Under the pieces are notes generated by a model. That model saw only the letters and a list, made by a program, of their open reading frames with translations. It was not told the DNA's origin and ran no database searches. This document shows positions 8,415-14,718 of a stretch of 15,303 nt of DNA, piece after piece (the stretch's first letter is position 1; every line of letters begins with the position of its first letter). The stretch is from contig JAITMI010000352.1 in assembly GCA_031277435.1 (NCBI GenBank), forward strand, positions 1 through 15,303. Direction: 5' to 3'. Made by a program: the position numbers and the translations under genes. This DNA is from Pseudomonadales bacterium (GTDB lineage: Bacteria > Pseudomonadota > Gammaproteobacteria > Pseudomonadales > Pseudohongiellaceae).

Positions 8415-9479
8415 TCAACGATAATCGGCGCGGTCCATCAGCCGCACCGCGTCGGCTTGCAGGCGGCCAGCGACTTCCACGTTGACCACATCGGGCTTGA
8501 ATTCGCCCCAGCTTTGCACCAAAGGCACCGATTCAATAGCGGGATTGGCGGGGAATTCCAGGTTGAGTTCGGAGAACATGCGCTGCGGTTCCGCCGTGGA
8601 CAGCCATTCGAGCAGGCGCTTGGCGCCTTCGGGATTGTTGGCGTGCGCGGTGATGCCAGCGCCGCTGATATTGACGTGTACGCCGCTGCTTTGTTGGTTG
8701 GCCCAAAAGAGCGCTACGGGAATGTTAGGGTCTTTCTGCTGTTCTTGACCGAGATAATAAGTATTGACGATGCCAACGTCGCATTGGCCGGCGGCGATGG
8801 CTTGCACGATCAGGTTGTCGCTGTTGAACACGCGGGTGGCGAGATTGGCGACCCAGCCCTGCACTACGCGCTCGGTTTCGGCTTCGCCGAGGCGGTCGAT
8901 CATGGTCGCCACCAGCGACATGTTGTAGACCTTGCGCGAGGTGCGCAGGCAGAGGCGGCCTTTCCACTGGGGTTCCGCTAACGCTGCGGAGGTGGAGAGT
9001 TCTTCGGGTTTTACCCGCGCGGTGGACTAGGCGATGGTGCGGGCGCGCACCGAGAGGCCGAACCAGCGGCCTTCGGGGTCGCGCAGGTGGGCGGGAATAT
9101 CGCGTTCCAGAATCTCGGAATGGGTGGGCGCCAATAAGCCTTTGTGGGCGGCGATCCACAAGTTGCCGACGTCCACGGTGTAGAACACGTCGGCGAAGGT
9201 GTGTTCGCCTTCGGCTTCCAGGCGCGCGATCAGCGGGCCTTCCTCGCCGGTTTGGGTTTGTACTTCGATGCCGGTTTCTTCGGTGAAGCGGTCGAACAGG
9301 GGCTTGATGAGATATTCCTGACGCGAGGAATAGACAACCACCGGTTCCATTATGTCGGCGGCGGCGGTGCTTGCGGCCGAGGCGGGCTGTGTTTCGCCGC
9401 CGCAGGCGCTCAGGGCGAAGGCGGCAAGGGTGGCCAGGGCGCGCAGGGCGGCAGGCATAGGGATGGTGAAATGCGACAT
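8415..9479 (-). pseudogene. fbpA: Ferric iron ABC transporter substrate-binding lipoprotein, interrupted by an in-frame TAG
   Basis: Read through, this is a 354-codon FbpA/FutA-type periplasmic ferric-binding protein. It opens with a signal peptide and lipobox (ALSAC, Cys26), then VVVYSSRQEYLIKPLFDRF, typical of the family. It carries the tandem iron-binding tyrosines in NTYYLGQ (about residues 241-242, nt 8754-8759). Codon 151 (nt 9027-9029) is TAG. The frame is otherwise open on both sides, and the 35 codons after the stop (STARVKPEELST through KGRLCLRTSRKVYN) read as well-conserved family sequence. From memory, relatives often have Tyr at this position, so one change from TAC or TAT would explain it. 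The cause could be a recent nonsense mutation, a sequencing or assembly error, or amber suppression. If translated only to the TAG, the product lacks the iron-binding tyrosines. A later ATG at 8921 would give only a C-terminal fragment with no signal peptide. Confidence 0.85.
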
Positions 9480-9510
9480 AAGAGCACGGGCAATGTGTTA
9501 TGAGGCGCGA

Positions 9511-9539
9511 ATAGTAATGATTATCATTAATCGCTACAA
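9511..9539 (-). promoter_or_regulatory. Candidate promoter of fbpA-fbpB
   Basis: On the minus strand TTGTAG (9534-9539) and TACTAT (9511-9516) are separated by 17 bases. They match the -35 and -10 consensus at 3 and 4 of 6 positions. The Fur box fills the space between them, so Fur binding would block RNA polymerase directly. The elements are weak individually, and the spacing and Fur box are the main support. Confidence 0.45.
9513..9531 (-). promoter_or_regulatory. Fur box upstream of the iron-uptake operon
   Basis: The 19-base site centred on AATGATTATCATT matches the classical consensus GATAATGATAATCATTATC at 14 of 19 positions. It lies 33 bases before the fbpA start codon and directly after the ubiI-like stop, and is nearly palindromic. 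Iron-bound Fur would be expected to repress fbpA-fbpB here. It is the only such site I see in the window, and its position next to a ferric-uptake operon supports the call. Confidence 0.8.
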
Positions 9540-10739
9540 GCCCGTGGCGCGTCGCATCAGCGTTTGTTTGAGGGGCGTCAAACTATCGGCCAGGCGCAAA
9601 CCTTCGTTGCGCAGCCAGCGCAGCAGGAGATCATCGCTGCCAAACAGGCGCTTGAAGCCTTCCATGCCCAGCATCATGCCGAGGTTGGCGGCTTTGCGTT
9701 CGCGCTGATAGCGGCTGAGCGTTTGCTGAGAGCAATAATCGCGGCCCTGCGCCAGCGCCGCGCGGATCACGCCGCTGAGGCTGTGCACATCGGCCAGGCC
9801 CAGGTTCACGCCTTGGCCGGCCAGGGGGTGGATGGTATGCGCGGCGTCGCCGATCAGCGCCAGATTGGGCGCCACGTAGTCGATGGCGTGCAGTTGCCGT
9901 AGCGGGAATGCCTGCACAGGGCTGAGGACTTCTACCGCGCCAAGGCGGCGCTCGAAGGCGGTGGCGCAGCGGGCGGCGAACTGCTCCTGATCCAGCGCCA
10001 AGAGTTCCCGCGCCAAGGCGGGCTCGCAGCTCCACACGATCGAGGAATAATGCTGGCTGCCATCGCCATGCGGACGCAGCGGTAAAAAGGCCAGCGGCCC
10101 CGTGCGCATGAAGCATTGCCAGGCGGTGGCGCGATGCGGCTGTTCAGTATGTACCGTCGTCACCAGCGCCTCGTGGCCGTAACTCCAGGCGCGGGTTTTG
10201 AGGCCCGCCCACTCACGCACGCGCGAGCCGCCGCCGTCAGCGCCGATCAATAAAGAGCAGGTGAGGCTGGCGCCATCGCTCAAGGCCAGCCGCCAGCCGG
10301 CGCTATCGCGCTCCAAATTGGCGATAGCGGCGCCAAAGCGGCACTCTATCTGGGTGTTACGCAGCGCCTCGGCCAGCACGGCGGTGACCAGCGAGTTTTC
10401 AACCAGGTAGCCGAGCGCGTCCAGATGCAAATCGCGCGCGTCGAAACGGATGGCGCCGGTGCCATCGGCGTCCCACACCTCCATGCGCGTGTAGGGGCAT
10501 AGCCGCAGCTCAAGCAGCGCCTCCCACACGCCCAATTCGCGCAGAAATTCCGCGCTGGCGGGAGTGAGAGCGCTGACACGGTTGTCGAAATTCAGTTCCG
10601 TCATGGACGGCGCCGGAGCCGGAGGGCGCTGATCCAGCAGCGCCACGCGCAGCGGGCTATCCGCCAAGGCCAGCGCCTGCGCCAAACCCACCATGCCGCC
10701 GCCGGCGATGATGAGGTCGAAATCGGGGTGTTGCTGCAT
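9534..10739 (-). CDS. ubiI: FAD-dependent ubiquinone biosynthesis hydroxylase, UbiI/VisC-like (UbiH/UbiF family)
   Basis: This 401-residue flavoprotein monooxygenase likely hydroxylates the aromatic ring of a polyprenyl phenol intermediate during aerobic ubiquinone synthesis, with FAD, NAD(P)H and oxygen. Visible motifs are the N-terminal dinucleotide-binding GGGMVG (residues 13-18), NRVSAL (53-58), the DG motif IGADGGGSRVRE (165-176), and the GD motif LIGDAAHTIHPLAGQGVNLG (295-314), which contacts the flavin ribityl and is diagnostic for the family. The stretches RMEVWD and LVENSLV are close to my memory of E. coli UbiI, so C5 hydroxylation is the best guess. UbiH, UbiF and other regioselective paralogues cannot be excluded without a tree. 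Length equals the family norm, and the start at 10739 places the Rossmann motif normally. It ends just before the Fur box, so it is not part of the iron operon. Confidence 0.85.
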   Translation of the reverse strand: MQQHPDFDLIIAGGGMVGLAQALALADSPLRVALLDQRPPAPAPSMTELNFDNRVSALTPASAEFLRELGVWEALLELRLCPYTRMEVWDADGTGAIRFDARDLHLDALGYLVENSLVTAVLAEALRNTQIECRFGAAIANLERDSAGWRLALSDGASLTCSLLIGADGGGSRVREWAGLKTRAWSYGHEALVTTVHTEQPHRATAWQCFMRTGPLAFLPLRPHGDGSQHYSSIVWSCEPALARELLALDQEQFAARCATAFERRLGAVEVLSPVQAFPLRQLHAIDYVAPNLALIGDAAHTIHPLAGQGVNLGLADVHSLSGVIRAALAQGRDYCSQQTLSRYQRERKAANLGMMLGMEGFKRLFGSDDLLLRWLRNEGLRLADSLTPLKQTLMRRATGL

Positions 10740-10930
10740 GAGTTACCTGGGAGCTTATGGGAGGGCGGCAATTTTGGCACAGTGCGGCGGTGGCGTCGCA
10801 GTGATGAGCCAAATTGGCTCAGGCAGAGGAGGCTTTCGTGTGTGTAGGCTTGATGGTGGTCAATGGGGTCAACGTGATTATTCTCGCTATAACGCGGCGA
10901 ACATGGCCACGTCACCAGCCGCCGCGTTAA
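10740..10930. other. Intergenic region upstream of the ubiI-like gene
   Basis: This 191-base gap separates two minus-strand genes. It should hold the promoter and leader of the ubiI-like gene and the end of the lipoprotein transcript. The only clear structure is the short palindrome at 10805-10821. I found no convincing -35/-10 pair, terminator or small gene. Confidence 0.5.
10805..10821. promoter_or_regulatory. Perfect 8-base-arm palindrome, possible operator
   Basis: TGAGCCAA and TTGGCTCA flank a single A, giving a perfect inverted repeat about 65 bases upstream of the ubiI-like start codon. The arms nearly touch, so an RNA hairpin is unlikely and a dimeric regulator site is the better reading. 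I cannot name the regulator. Confidence 0.35.
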
Positions 10931-11779
10931 TCAGCCCGCGACAGCCCGACAATAATCAATCGTCTCAAGTAGGCCCGTCGCATCAAGTCGACCATTCCGG
11001 TACGTGCCATGCGGCCACTCAGTAAAGCGCGCCTGAACAATGGAAGCCCCCGGCAACTGACTCAAGAACGTATCCACGGCAGCAGGAGAGAAAACATCTT
11101 CGCCTTCAATCGCGGGATAATTGTCCACTCGCAACACGGTGGGCTTCCCTGGGTACCGTTTGCCGCCCGACACCAGCACCGACACCCTCCCACCTCGCAC
11201 AAATACAAACGGGTACGCATCGTGCACGAAGAACCCCGCAGGCGTTACCTGGCACGACACCATATCAGTAAAACTATCCCTGGTAATGTTGGCGCTCCAC
11301 TTCCCCGCGCTAAAAAAGTTCCCGCGCTGCCGCGTTTCCGCGACGGAACCGCCGGTTGCCAAATGCAAGCGCGCATTGAAGCCCGCAATGATGCCGTAGG
11401 GATCGGGAGCGCATGTGGAGCCGTTGAGGCTATTACAATTCGGCACCAAGACAAATTTATAACCGCCTCCGCCTACAGGCTCGCGCGTCACGCGATAAGC
11501 CCAGCGCGTATCACCAGGGGGTGGCCAGTTTGTATCGATCATCGTGGGCGTTTCCTCGCGCACGCCGAAGGTCGCGTTTTCAATAACCCACTCCCGTGCG
11601 GCCACCCACATGCGATCACACTGGCCGGTCGCGGCAATCGCGCACACCGGATTTGATTCCGCCGCATTCCGCGCCAAACTTGACTGCCTCACAGCCGGTA
11701 TGCCGCAACTTTGCACCGCCAGTACCGCCAAGACACCAACCACCCACAACATTCCCCGCCTCATAACCATCCACCTCAT
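10931..11779 (-). CDS. Putative lipoprotein of unknown function (282 aa)
   Basis: The N-terminus MRWMVMRRGMLWVVGVLAVL followed by AVQSC looks like a lipoprotein signal with Cys25. Gln at -2 is unusual for a lipobox, so a plain signal peptide or anchor is possible. The mature part has an early segment MWVAAREWVIENA resembling small tryptophan-rich envelope domains, then a beta-rich region with FVFVRGGRVSVLVSGGKRYP and LRVDNYPAIEGED. It has several cysteines (in PVCAIAATGQCDRMW, PNCNSLNGSTC and SCQV) that could form disulphides outside the cytoplasm. I do not recognise the family. GGAG nine bases before the ATG at 11779 supports this start; an ATG at 11764 has GAGGTGG six bases upstream and is nearly as good. 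It lies 191 bases upstream of the ubiI-like gene on the same strand and is divergent from vapBC. Confidence 0.6.
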   Translation of the reverse strand: MRWMVMRRGMLWVVGVLAVLAVQSCGIPAVRQSSLARNAAESNPVCAIAATGQCDRMWVAAREWVIENATFGVREETPTMIDTNWPPPGDTRWAYRVTREPVGGGGYKFVLVPNCNSLNGSTCAPDPYGIIAGFNARLHLATGGSVAETRQRGNFFSAGKWSANITRDSFTDMVSCQVTPAGFFVHDAYPFVFVRGGRVSVLVSGGKRYPGKPTVLRVDNYPAIEGEDVFSPAAVDTFLSQLPGASIVQARFTEWPHGTYRNGRLDATGLLETIDYCRAVAG

Positions 11780-11899
11780 GGCATCGGTCTCCGCGCCGTT
11801 ATCAATACCGCCTATTCTGCCCGCTCAAGTCTTGCCCGCGGCTGAATTGTGTACCATCGGCCAAGCCGCCATCCACGTTTGACGCCACCTCCTCGCCAT

Positions 11900-11933
11900 G
11901 CTAGAAAGATAGAAATAAAGCTATTTTTCTAGC
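11900..11933. promoter_or_regulatory. Inverted repeat upstream of vapB, probable VapBC operator
   Basis: The left arm GCTAGAAAGATAG (11900-11912) and right arm CTATTTTTCTAGC (11921-11933) are complementary at 12 of 13 positions around an 8-base AT-rich spacer. The repeat ends 12 bases before the vapB start, where VapB-VapC complexes usually bind to repress their own operon. It is much more AT-rich than its surroundings. As RNA it could form a hairpin close to the ribosome site, so translational control is a second possibility. Confidence 0.6.
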
Positions 11934-11945
11934 AGAGATTTTGCC

Positions 11946-12194
11946 GTGAGCCTCAGCATCAAGAATCAGGAAGCCTACCGCTTGGCGCAGGCCATCTCCC
12001 GCGCAACGGGGGAAAACATGACCAGCGTCGTCACGGAAGCATTGCGCGAGCGCTGGGCAAAAATAGAGCGGCGCAATGCGAAAGCCAGTATTGAGGAGCT
12101 TTTAGCCATTGCCTCACGCGCCGCCGCGCAGGTGCGGCATCCTTATGTGGATCATGCCGAATTTCTGTATGACGAACATGGGCTGCCGAAATGA
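11946..12194 (+). CDS. vapB: VapB-type antitoxin (Rv0623-like transcription factor family)
   Basis: This 82-residue protein should neutralise the neighbouring VapC nuclease and repress the operon. The N-terminal part, SIKNQEAYRLAQAISRATGE then NMTSVVTEALRERW, follows the ribbon-helix-helix-like pattern of the Rv0623-type VapB family, where DNA is bound as a dimer. The C-terminal half (EELLAIASRAAAQ to FLYDEHGLPK) is the part expected to wrap around the toxin, and the final YDEHGLPK is typical. The start is GTG at 11946, just after the inverted repeat, with only a weak AGAG ribosome site. Its stop overlaps the vapC start by four bases (ATGA at 12191-12194), which implies translational coupling. 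The gene is intact. Confidence 0.85.
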   Translation: MSLSIKNQEAYRLAQAISRATGENMTSVVTEALRERWAKIERRNAKASIEELLAIASRAAAQVRHPYVDHAEFLYDEHGLPK

Positions 12195-12583
12195 TTATCG
12201 ACACCTCCGCGCTGGTCGCCATTCTTTACCAGGAGCCTGAGGCTGCGGCTTTTGTCGCCTGCATCCACGCCGCTGAGATTGGCCGCGTCAGTGTCGCCAA
12301 CTATGTCGAGTTGTCGCTGGTGATCGAACGCCAGGCTGGCAGTGAAAGCATGCGGCAAGCCGAGGCGTTTTTCCGGCGTGCCGGCTTGGTCATCGAGCCG
12401 GTCACGCTTGAGCATGGTGAATTGGCGCGGCAGGCTTTTCTTGATTTTGGCAAAGGGCGCCACCCGGCTGGGTTGAATTTCGGTGACTGCTTCGCTTATG
12501 CGCTGGCCAAGGCCACTGGCGAGCCGCTATTGTTCAAGGGCAATGACTTTGCGCGAACGGACATTCAGCCAGCATTGCTTTGA
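12191..12583 (+). CDS. vapC: VapC-type PIN-domain ribonuclease toxin
   Basis: This 130-residue PIN domain is a magnesium-dependent RNA-cleaving toxin held inactive by VapB. The acidic active-site residues are all visible: Asp4 in MIIDTSA, Glu40 in NYVELSLV, Asp99 in LNFGDCFAYALAKA and Asp119 in FKGNDF. The length is normal for VapC. Its start overlaps the vapB stop in an ATGA, the classic arrangement for keeping antitoxin and toxin synthesis linked. Known VapC proteins cut initiator tRNA or 23S rRNA, but the target of this one cannot be read from sequence. No feature suggests inactivation, so the pair is likely functional. Such modules are often mobile and strain-specific. Confidence 0.9.
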   Translation: MIIDTSALVAILYQEPEAAAFVACIHAAEIGRVSVANYVELSLVIERQAGSESMRQAEAFFRRAGLVIEPVTLEHGELARQAFLDFGKGRHPAGLNFGDCFAYALAKATGEPLLFKGNDFARTDIQPALL

Positions 12584-12681
12584 CCTGGCGGACCCCCGCC
12601 CCGCGCTTTTTTCGCCGCCAGATTTTCTATACCATCAAGCCGTTTTTCTCCCTTGACGCGCCTTTTCCGAGAGCCATCGCC

Positions 12682-13551
12682 ATGCACAGCGCACGCCATT
12701 TCACCCTGCTTTTTGCCGCTCTTTTCGCGCTTGCGCCCTTCGCGGCGGCGCAGAATTTCGATGCCGTTGAAATCACCGCCACGCCGCTCGGCGGCAATGT
12801 TCACCTCCTGCAAGGGCAAGGCGGCAACATGGCGGTGAGCATCGGCGGTGATGGGGCGCTCTTGGTGGACGATCAGTTCGGCCCGCTGGCGGACAAGACC
12901 AAGGCCAAGATCGCCGAACTTGGCGGCGGCGCGCCAGCGTTTATCTTGAATACGCACTGGCATGGCGATCACACCGGCGGCAATGAATTTTTCGCCGATG
13001 CTGGCACTATCATCGCCCACGACAATGTGCGCCTGCGCCTGGCCGATGCCGCGCGGCTGCCAGACGCCTTGCCGGTCATTACCTACGCCGAGGGCATCAG
13101 CGTGCATTACAACGGCGAGGAAATTCGCCTCATCCACCTGCCCGCGGGCCACACCGACGGCGACAGCGCCGTGTGGTTCACCGGCTCCAAGGTCATCCAC
13201 CTGGGCGACGAATTCGTCAACAACGGCTTCCCCTTCATCGACATCCAAAGCGGCGGCACGCTGGTTGGCTTTTTGGCCAACGCCAGGCGCGTACTGGAAC
13301 TCGTGCCCGACGACATCCTGCTGATTCCCGGCCACGGCACGGTATCCAGCAAGGCGCAGTTCGGCCAGTGGCTGGCGGATCTCACCGAAAGCGTCAATCT
13401 GGTGCAAGTGAAGATGAGCGAAGGCAAGGATTTGCCGAGCATCATCGCCGAAGGCTTGCCCGAGAAATACGCAAGCTGGGGCCAGGGCTTCATCAACGAA
13501 AGCGCCTGGATCACCACCATCTACAACAGCGCCTCGGCGTCGCCACGGTGA
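12682..13551 (+). CDS. Exported metallo-beta-lactamase-fold hydrolase
   Basis: This zinc hydrolase of 289 residues has a cleavable signal peptide (MHSARHFTLLFAALFALAPF then AAAQ), so it acts in the periplasm. Metal ligands of the fold are all visible: HWHGDH (residues 92-97), His157 in LPAGHTDGD, Asp176 in HLGDEF and His218 in IPGHG. The stretch FVNNGFPFID after the Asp is common in the periplasmic subgroup annotated as MBL-fold hydrolases or cyclases. The frame is open from 12580, but the ATG at 12682 was chosen because it begins the signal peptide directly; the ribosome site is weak. The substrate is unknown, and beta-lactamase activity should not be assumed. It lies about 100 bases after vapC and 18 bases before the metallopeptidase gene, so it may be cotranscribed with the latter. 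Confidence 0.85.
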   Translation: MHSARHFTLLFAALFALAPFAAAQNFDAVEITATPLGGNVHLLQGQGGNMAVSIGGDGALLVDDQFGPLADKTKAKIAELGGGAPAFILNTHWHGDHTGGNEFFADAGTIIAHDNVRLRLADAARLPDALPVITYAEGISVHYNGEEIRLIHLPAGHTDGDSAVWFTGSKVIHLGDEFVNNGFPFIDIQSGGTLVGFLANARRVLELVPDDILLIPGHGTVSSKAQFGQWLADLTESVNLVQVKMSEGKDLPSIIAEGLPEKYASWGQGFINESAWITTIYNSASASPR

Positions 13552-13569
13552 GGGCGCCGTCATCCGCTT

Positions 13570-14286
13570 ATGTCTCTGGCGACGCTCAAAAGCCCCGCGC
13601 TACCTTTCCCCTTTGAGCTGACCCGCAGCCGGCGCAAAACCCTGGTGGTTTACGTCAAAGGCGGCAAGGTCGAAGTGCGCTGCCCCTTGCGCGCCTCCAA
13701 CGAATGGATCTTGTCGTTTCTCAAAGGCGCCAGCCAGTGGATTCAAAAACAGCTCGAAGTGCAGCGCCACAAACAGCGCGAACGGCTGGTCATCACCGAC
13801 AACCGCTTCGTGCCGTTTCTGGGCAAGCCGCGCCTGGTACAAGTTATCCTCAGCACCCGGCAAAAAGTCGTGTTGCGTGATGAATATCTGTATTTTTTCG
13901 TGCGCGAAAACACCTCTAAAAATCTGGAACGTATTTTCAACAACTGGCTGCTGCGTCAGGCCAAGGAATACATGGCCACCCAAACCATCAAGTACGCGCG
14001 CCTCTTGGGCGTGGAACCTAAACTCAAGGACGTAGTATTCCGCCGTACCAAAACCAAGTGGGGCCACTGCTGCCAAGACGGAACGATCCAATACAACTGG
14101 CTGGCCATGATGGCCCCGCCCGAAGTAATCAACTACCTCATCGCCCACGAAACCAGCCACCTGCGCCACCTCAACCACTCCGCGCAATTTTGGAACACCG
14201 TGGCGCAGCTCTGCCCCAACTACAAGGAACTACGGCATTGGCTGGGGGAAAATGGGCATCGGTTTTGGACGGGGGAGGGGGAGTAG
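13570..14286 (+). CDS. YgjP-like zinc metallopeptidase (DUF45/M48-like)
   Basis: This 238-residue cytoplasmic protein belongs to the YgjP-type metallopeptidase family. The zinc site is HETSH (residues 193-197) in YLIAHETSHLRHLNHSAQFW, where Glu194 is the catalytic base and His203 of the NHS motif is the likely third ligand. The N-terminal half shows the usual beta-rich layout with a conserved SRRKTLVVYVKGGKVEVRCP segment, which in relatives precedes the catalytic domain. The conserved motif before the active site, usually RWGSC in relatives as I recall, reads KWGHCC here (163-168). Its start is 18 bases after the hydrolase stop with no strong ribosome site. A few such proteins sit beside type I restriction genes, but here the neighbour is Vsr. 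The substrate is unknown. Confidence 0.85.
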   Translation: MSLATLKSPALPFPFELTRSRRKTLVVYVKGGKVEVRCPLRASNEWILSFLKGASQWIQKQLEVQRHKQRERLVITDNRFVPFLGKPRLVQVILSTRQKVVLRDEYLYFFVRENTSKNLERIFNNWLLRQAKEYMATQTIKYARLLGVEPKLKDVVFRRTKTKWGHCCQDGTIQYNWLAMMAPPEVINYLIAHETSHLRHLNHSAQFWNTVAQLCPNYKELRHWLGENGHRFWTGEGE

Positions 14287-14306
14287 GGGAGAGGGAGTAA
14301 AAGTTA

Positions 14307-14717
14307 GTGAGAAAAGACCCTCTTTCAAAAGCTCAGCGCAGCGAGAGGATGTCCAGAATTAAAAGTTCCGGCACCAAACCAGAAATGGCCGTGCGCCGCC
14401 TGACGCACGGACTCGGTTATAGATACAGGTTAAGCGCCAAGGATTTGCCAGGACGTCCGGACTTGGTGTTTCGTTCGCGGAGAAAAGTTATCTTCGTGCA
14501 TGGCTGTTTTTGGCATCAGCATGGATGCGGGCGCTACCGGATGCCGCTGTCAAGGAAGGGTTTTTGGCTTCCCAAGCTGGAAAAAAACACCGAACGTGAT
14601 AAATCAGTAATGAAAGAGCTTTCAACGATCGGCTGGAAGGCTCTTACAATATGGGAATGCGAGCTCAAGGACATGAGCCGCGTCGAGAAACGGATCAAGA
14701 GGTTCCTGGGTGAATGA
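14307..14717 (+). CDS. vsr: Very short patch repair endonuclease (Vsr)
   Basis: This 136-residue protein is a Vsr nicking endonuclease, which cuts 5' of the T in T:G mismatches arising from deamination of 5-methylcytosine. Family motifs are visible in order: SSGTKPEMAVRR with Glu26, LPGRPDLVF with the catalytic Asp52, FVHGCFWHQHGC (residues 63-74) with the active-site and zinc-binding His and Cys residues, WLPKLEKNTERD, and the terminal IWECEL. The GTG start at 14307 gives the full family N-terminus with GGGAGT nearby; an ATG at 14349 has a better local ribosome site but would cut into the conserved N-terminal region. Its stop lies one base before the methyltransferase start. Base composition is lower in GC than the adhesin, with AGA and AGG codons, consistent with acquisition with the methyltransferase. 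Confidence 0.9.
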   Translation: MRKDPLSKAQRSERMSRIKSSGTKPEMAVRRLTHGLGYRYRLSAKDLPGRPDLVFRSRRKVIFVHGCFWHQHGCGRYRMPLSRKGFWLPKLEKNTERDKSVMKELSTIGWKALTIWECELKDMSRVEKRIKRFLGE

Positions 14718-14718
14718 C

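Noticed and set aside
8415..8921. The C-terminal part of the iron-binding protein as an independent gene starting at 8921.
   Set aside because: It begins inside the conserved KVYN-MSLVA stretch, has no signal peptide and no ribosome site of its own. It is the second half of the interrupted gene.
12587..12612. A possible intrinsic terminator after vapC: GGCGG and CCGCC arms with a T-run.
   Set aside because: The stem is only five base pairs and the T-run starts several bases after it, so it is too weak to support as a terminator.
12580..12681. A longer N-terminus for the MBL-fold hydrolase beginning at 12580.
   Set aside because: It would place 34 polar and basic residues before an evident signal peptide and begin inside the vapC stop region. 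The ATG at 12682 gives a normal exported protein.
12682..13551. Calling the MBL-fold protein a beta-lactamase.
   Set aside because: The metal ligands fit the general fold, but nothing seen identifies antibiotic hydrolysis, and the FPFID-containing subgroup has varied or unknown substrates.
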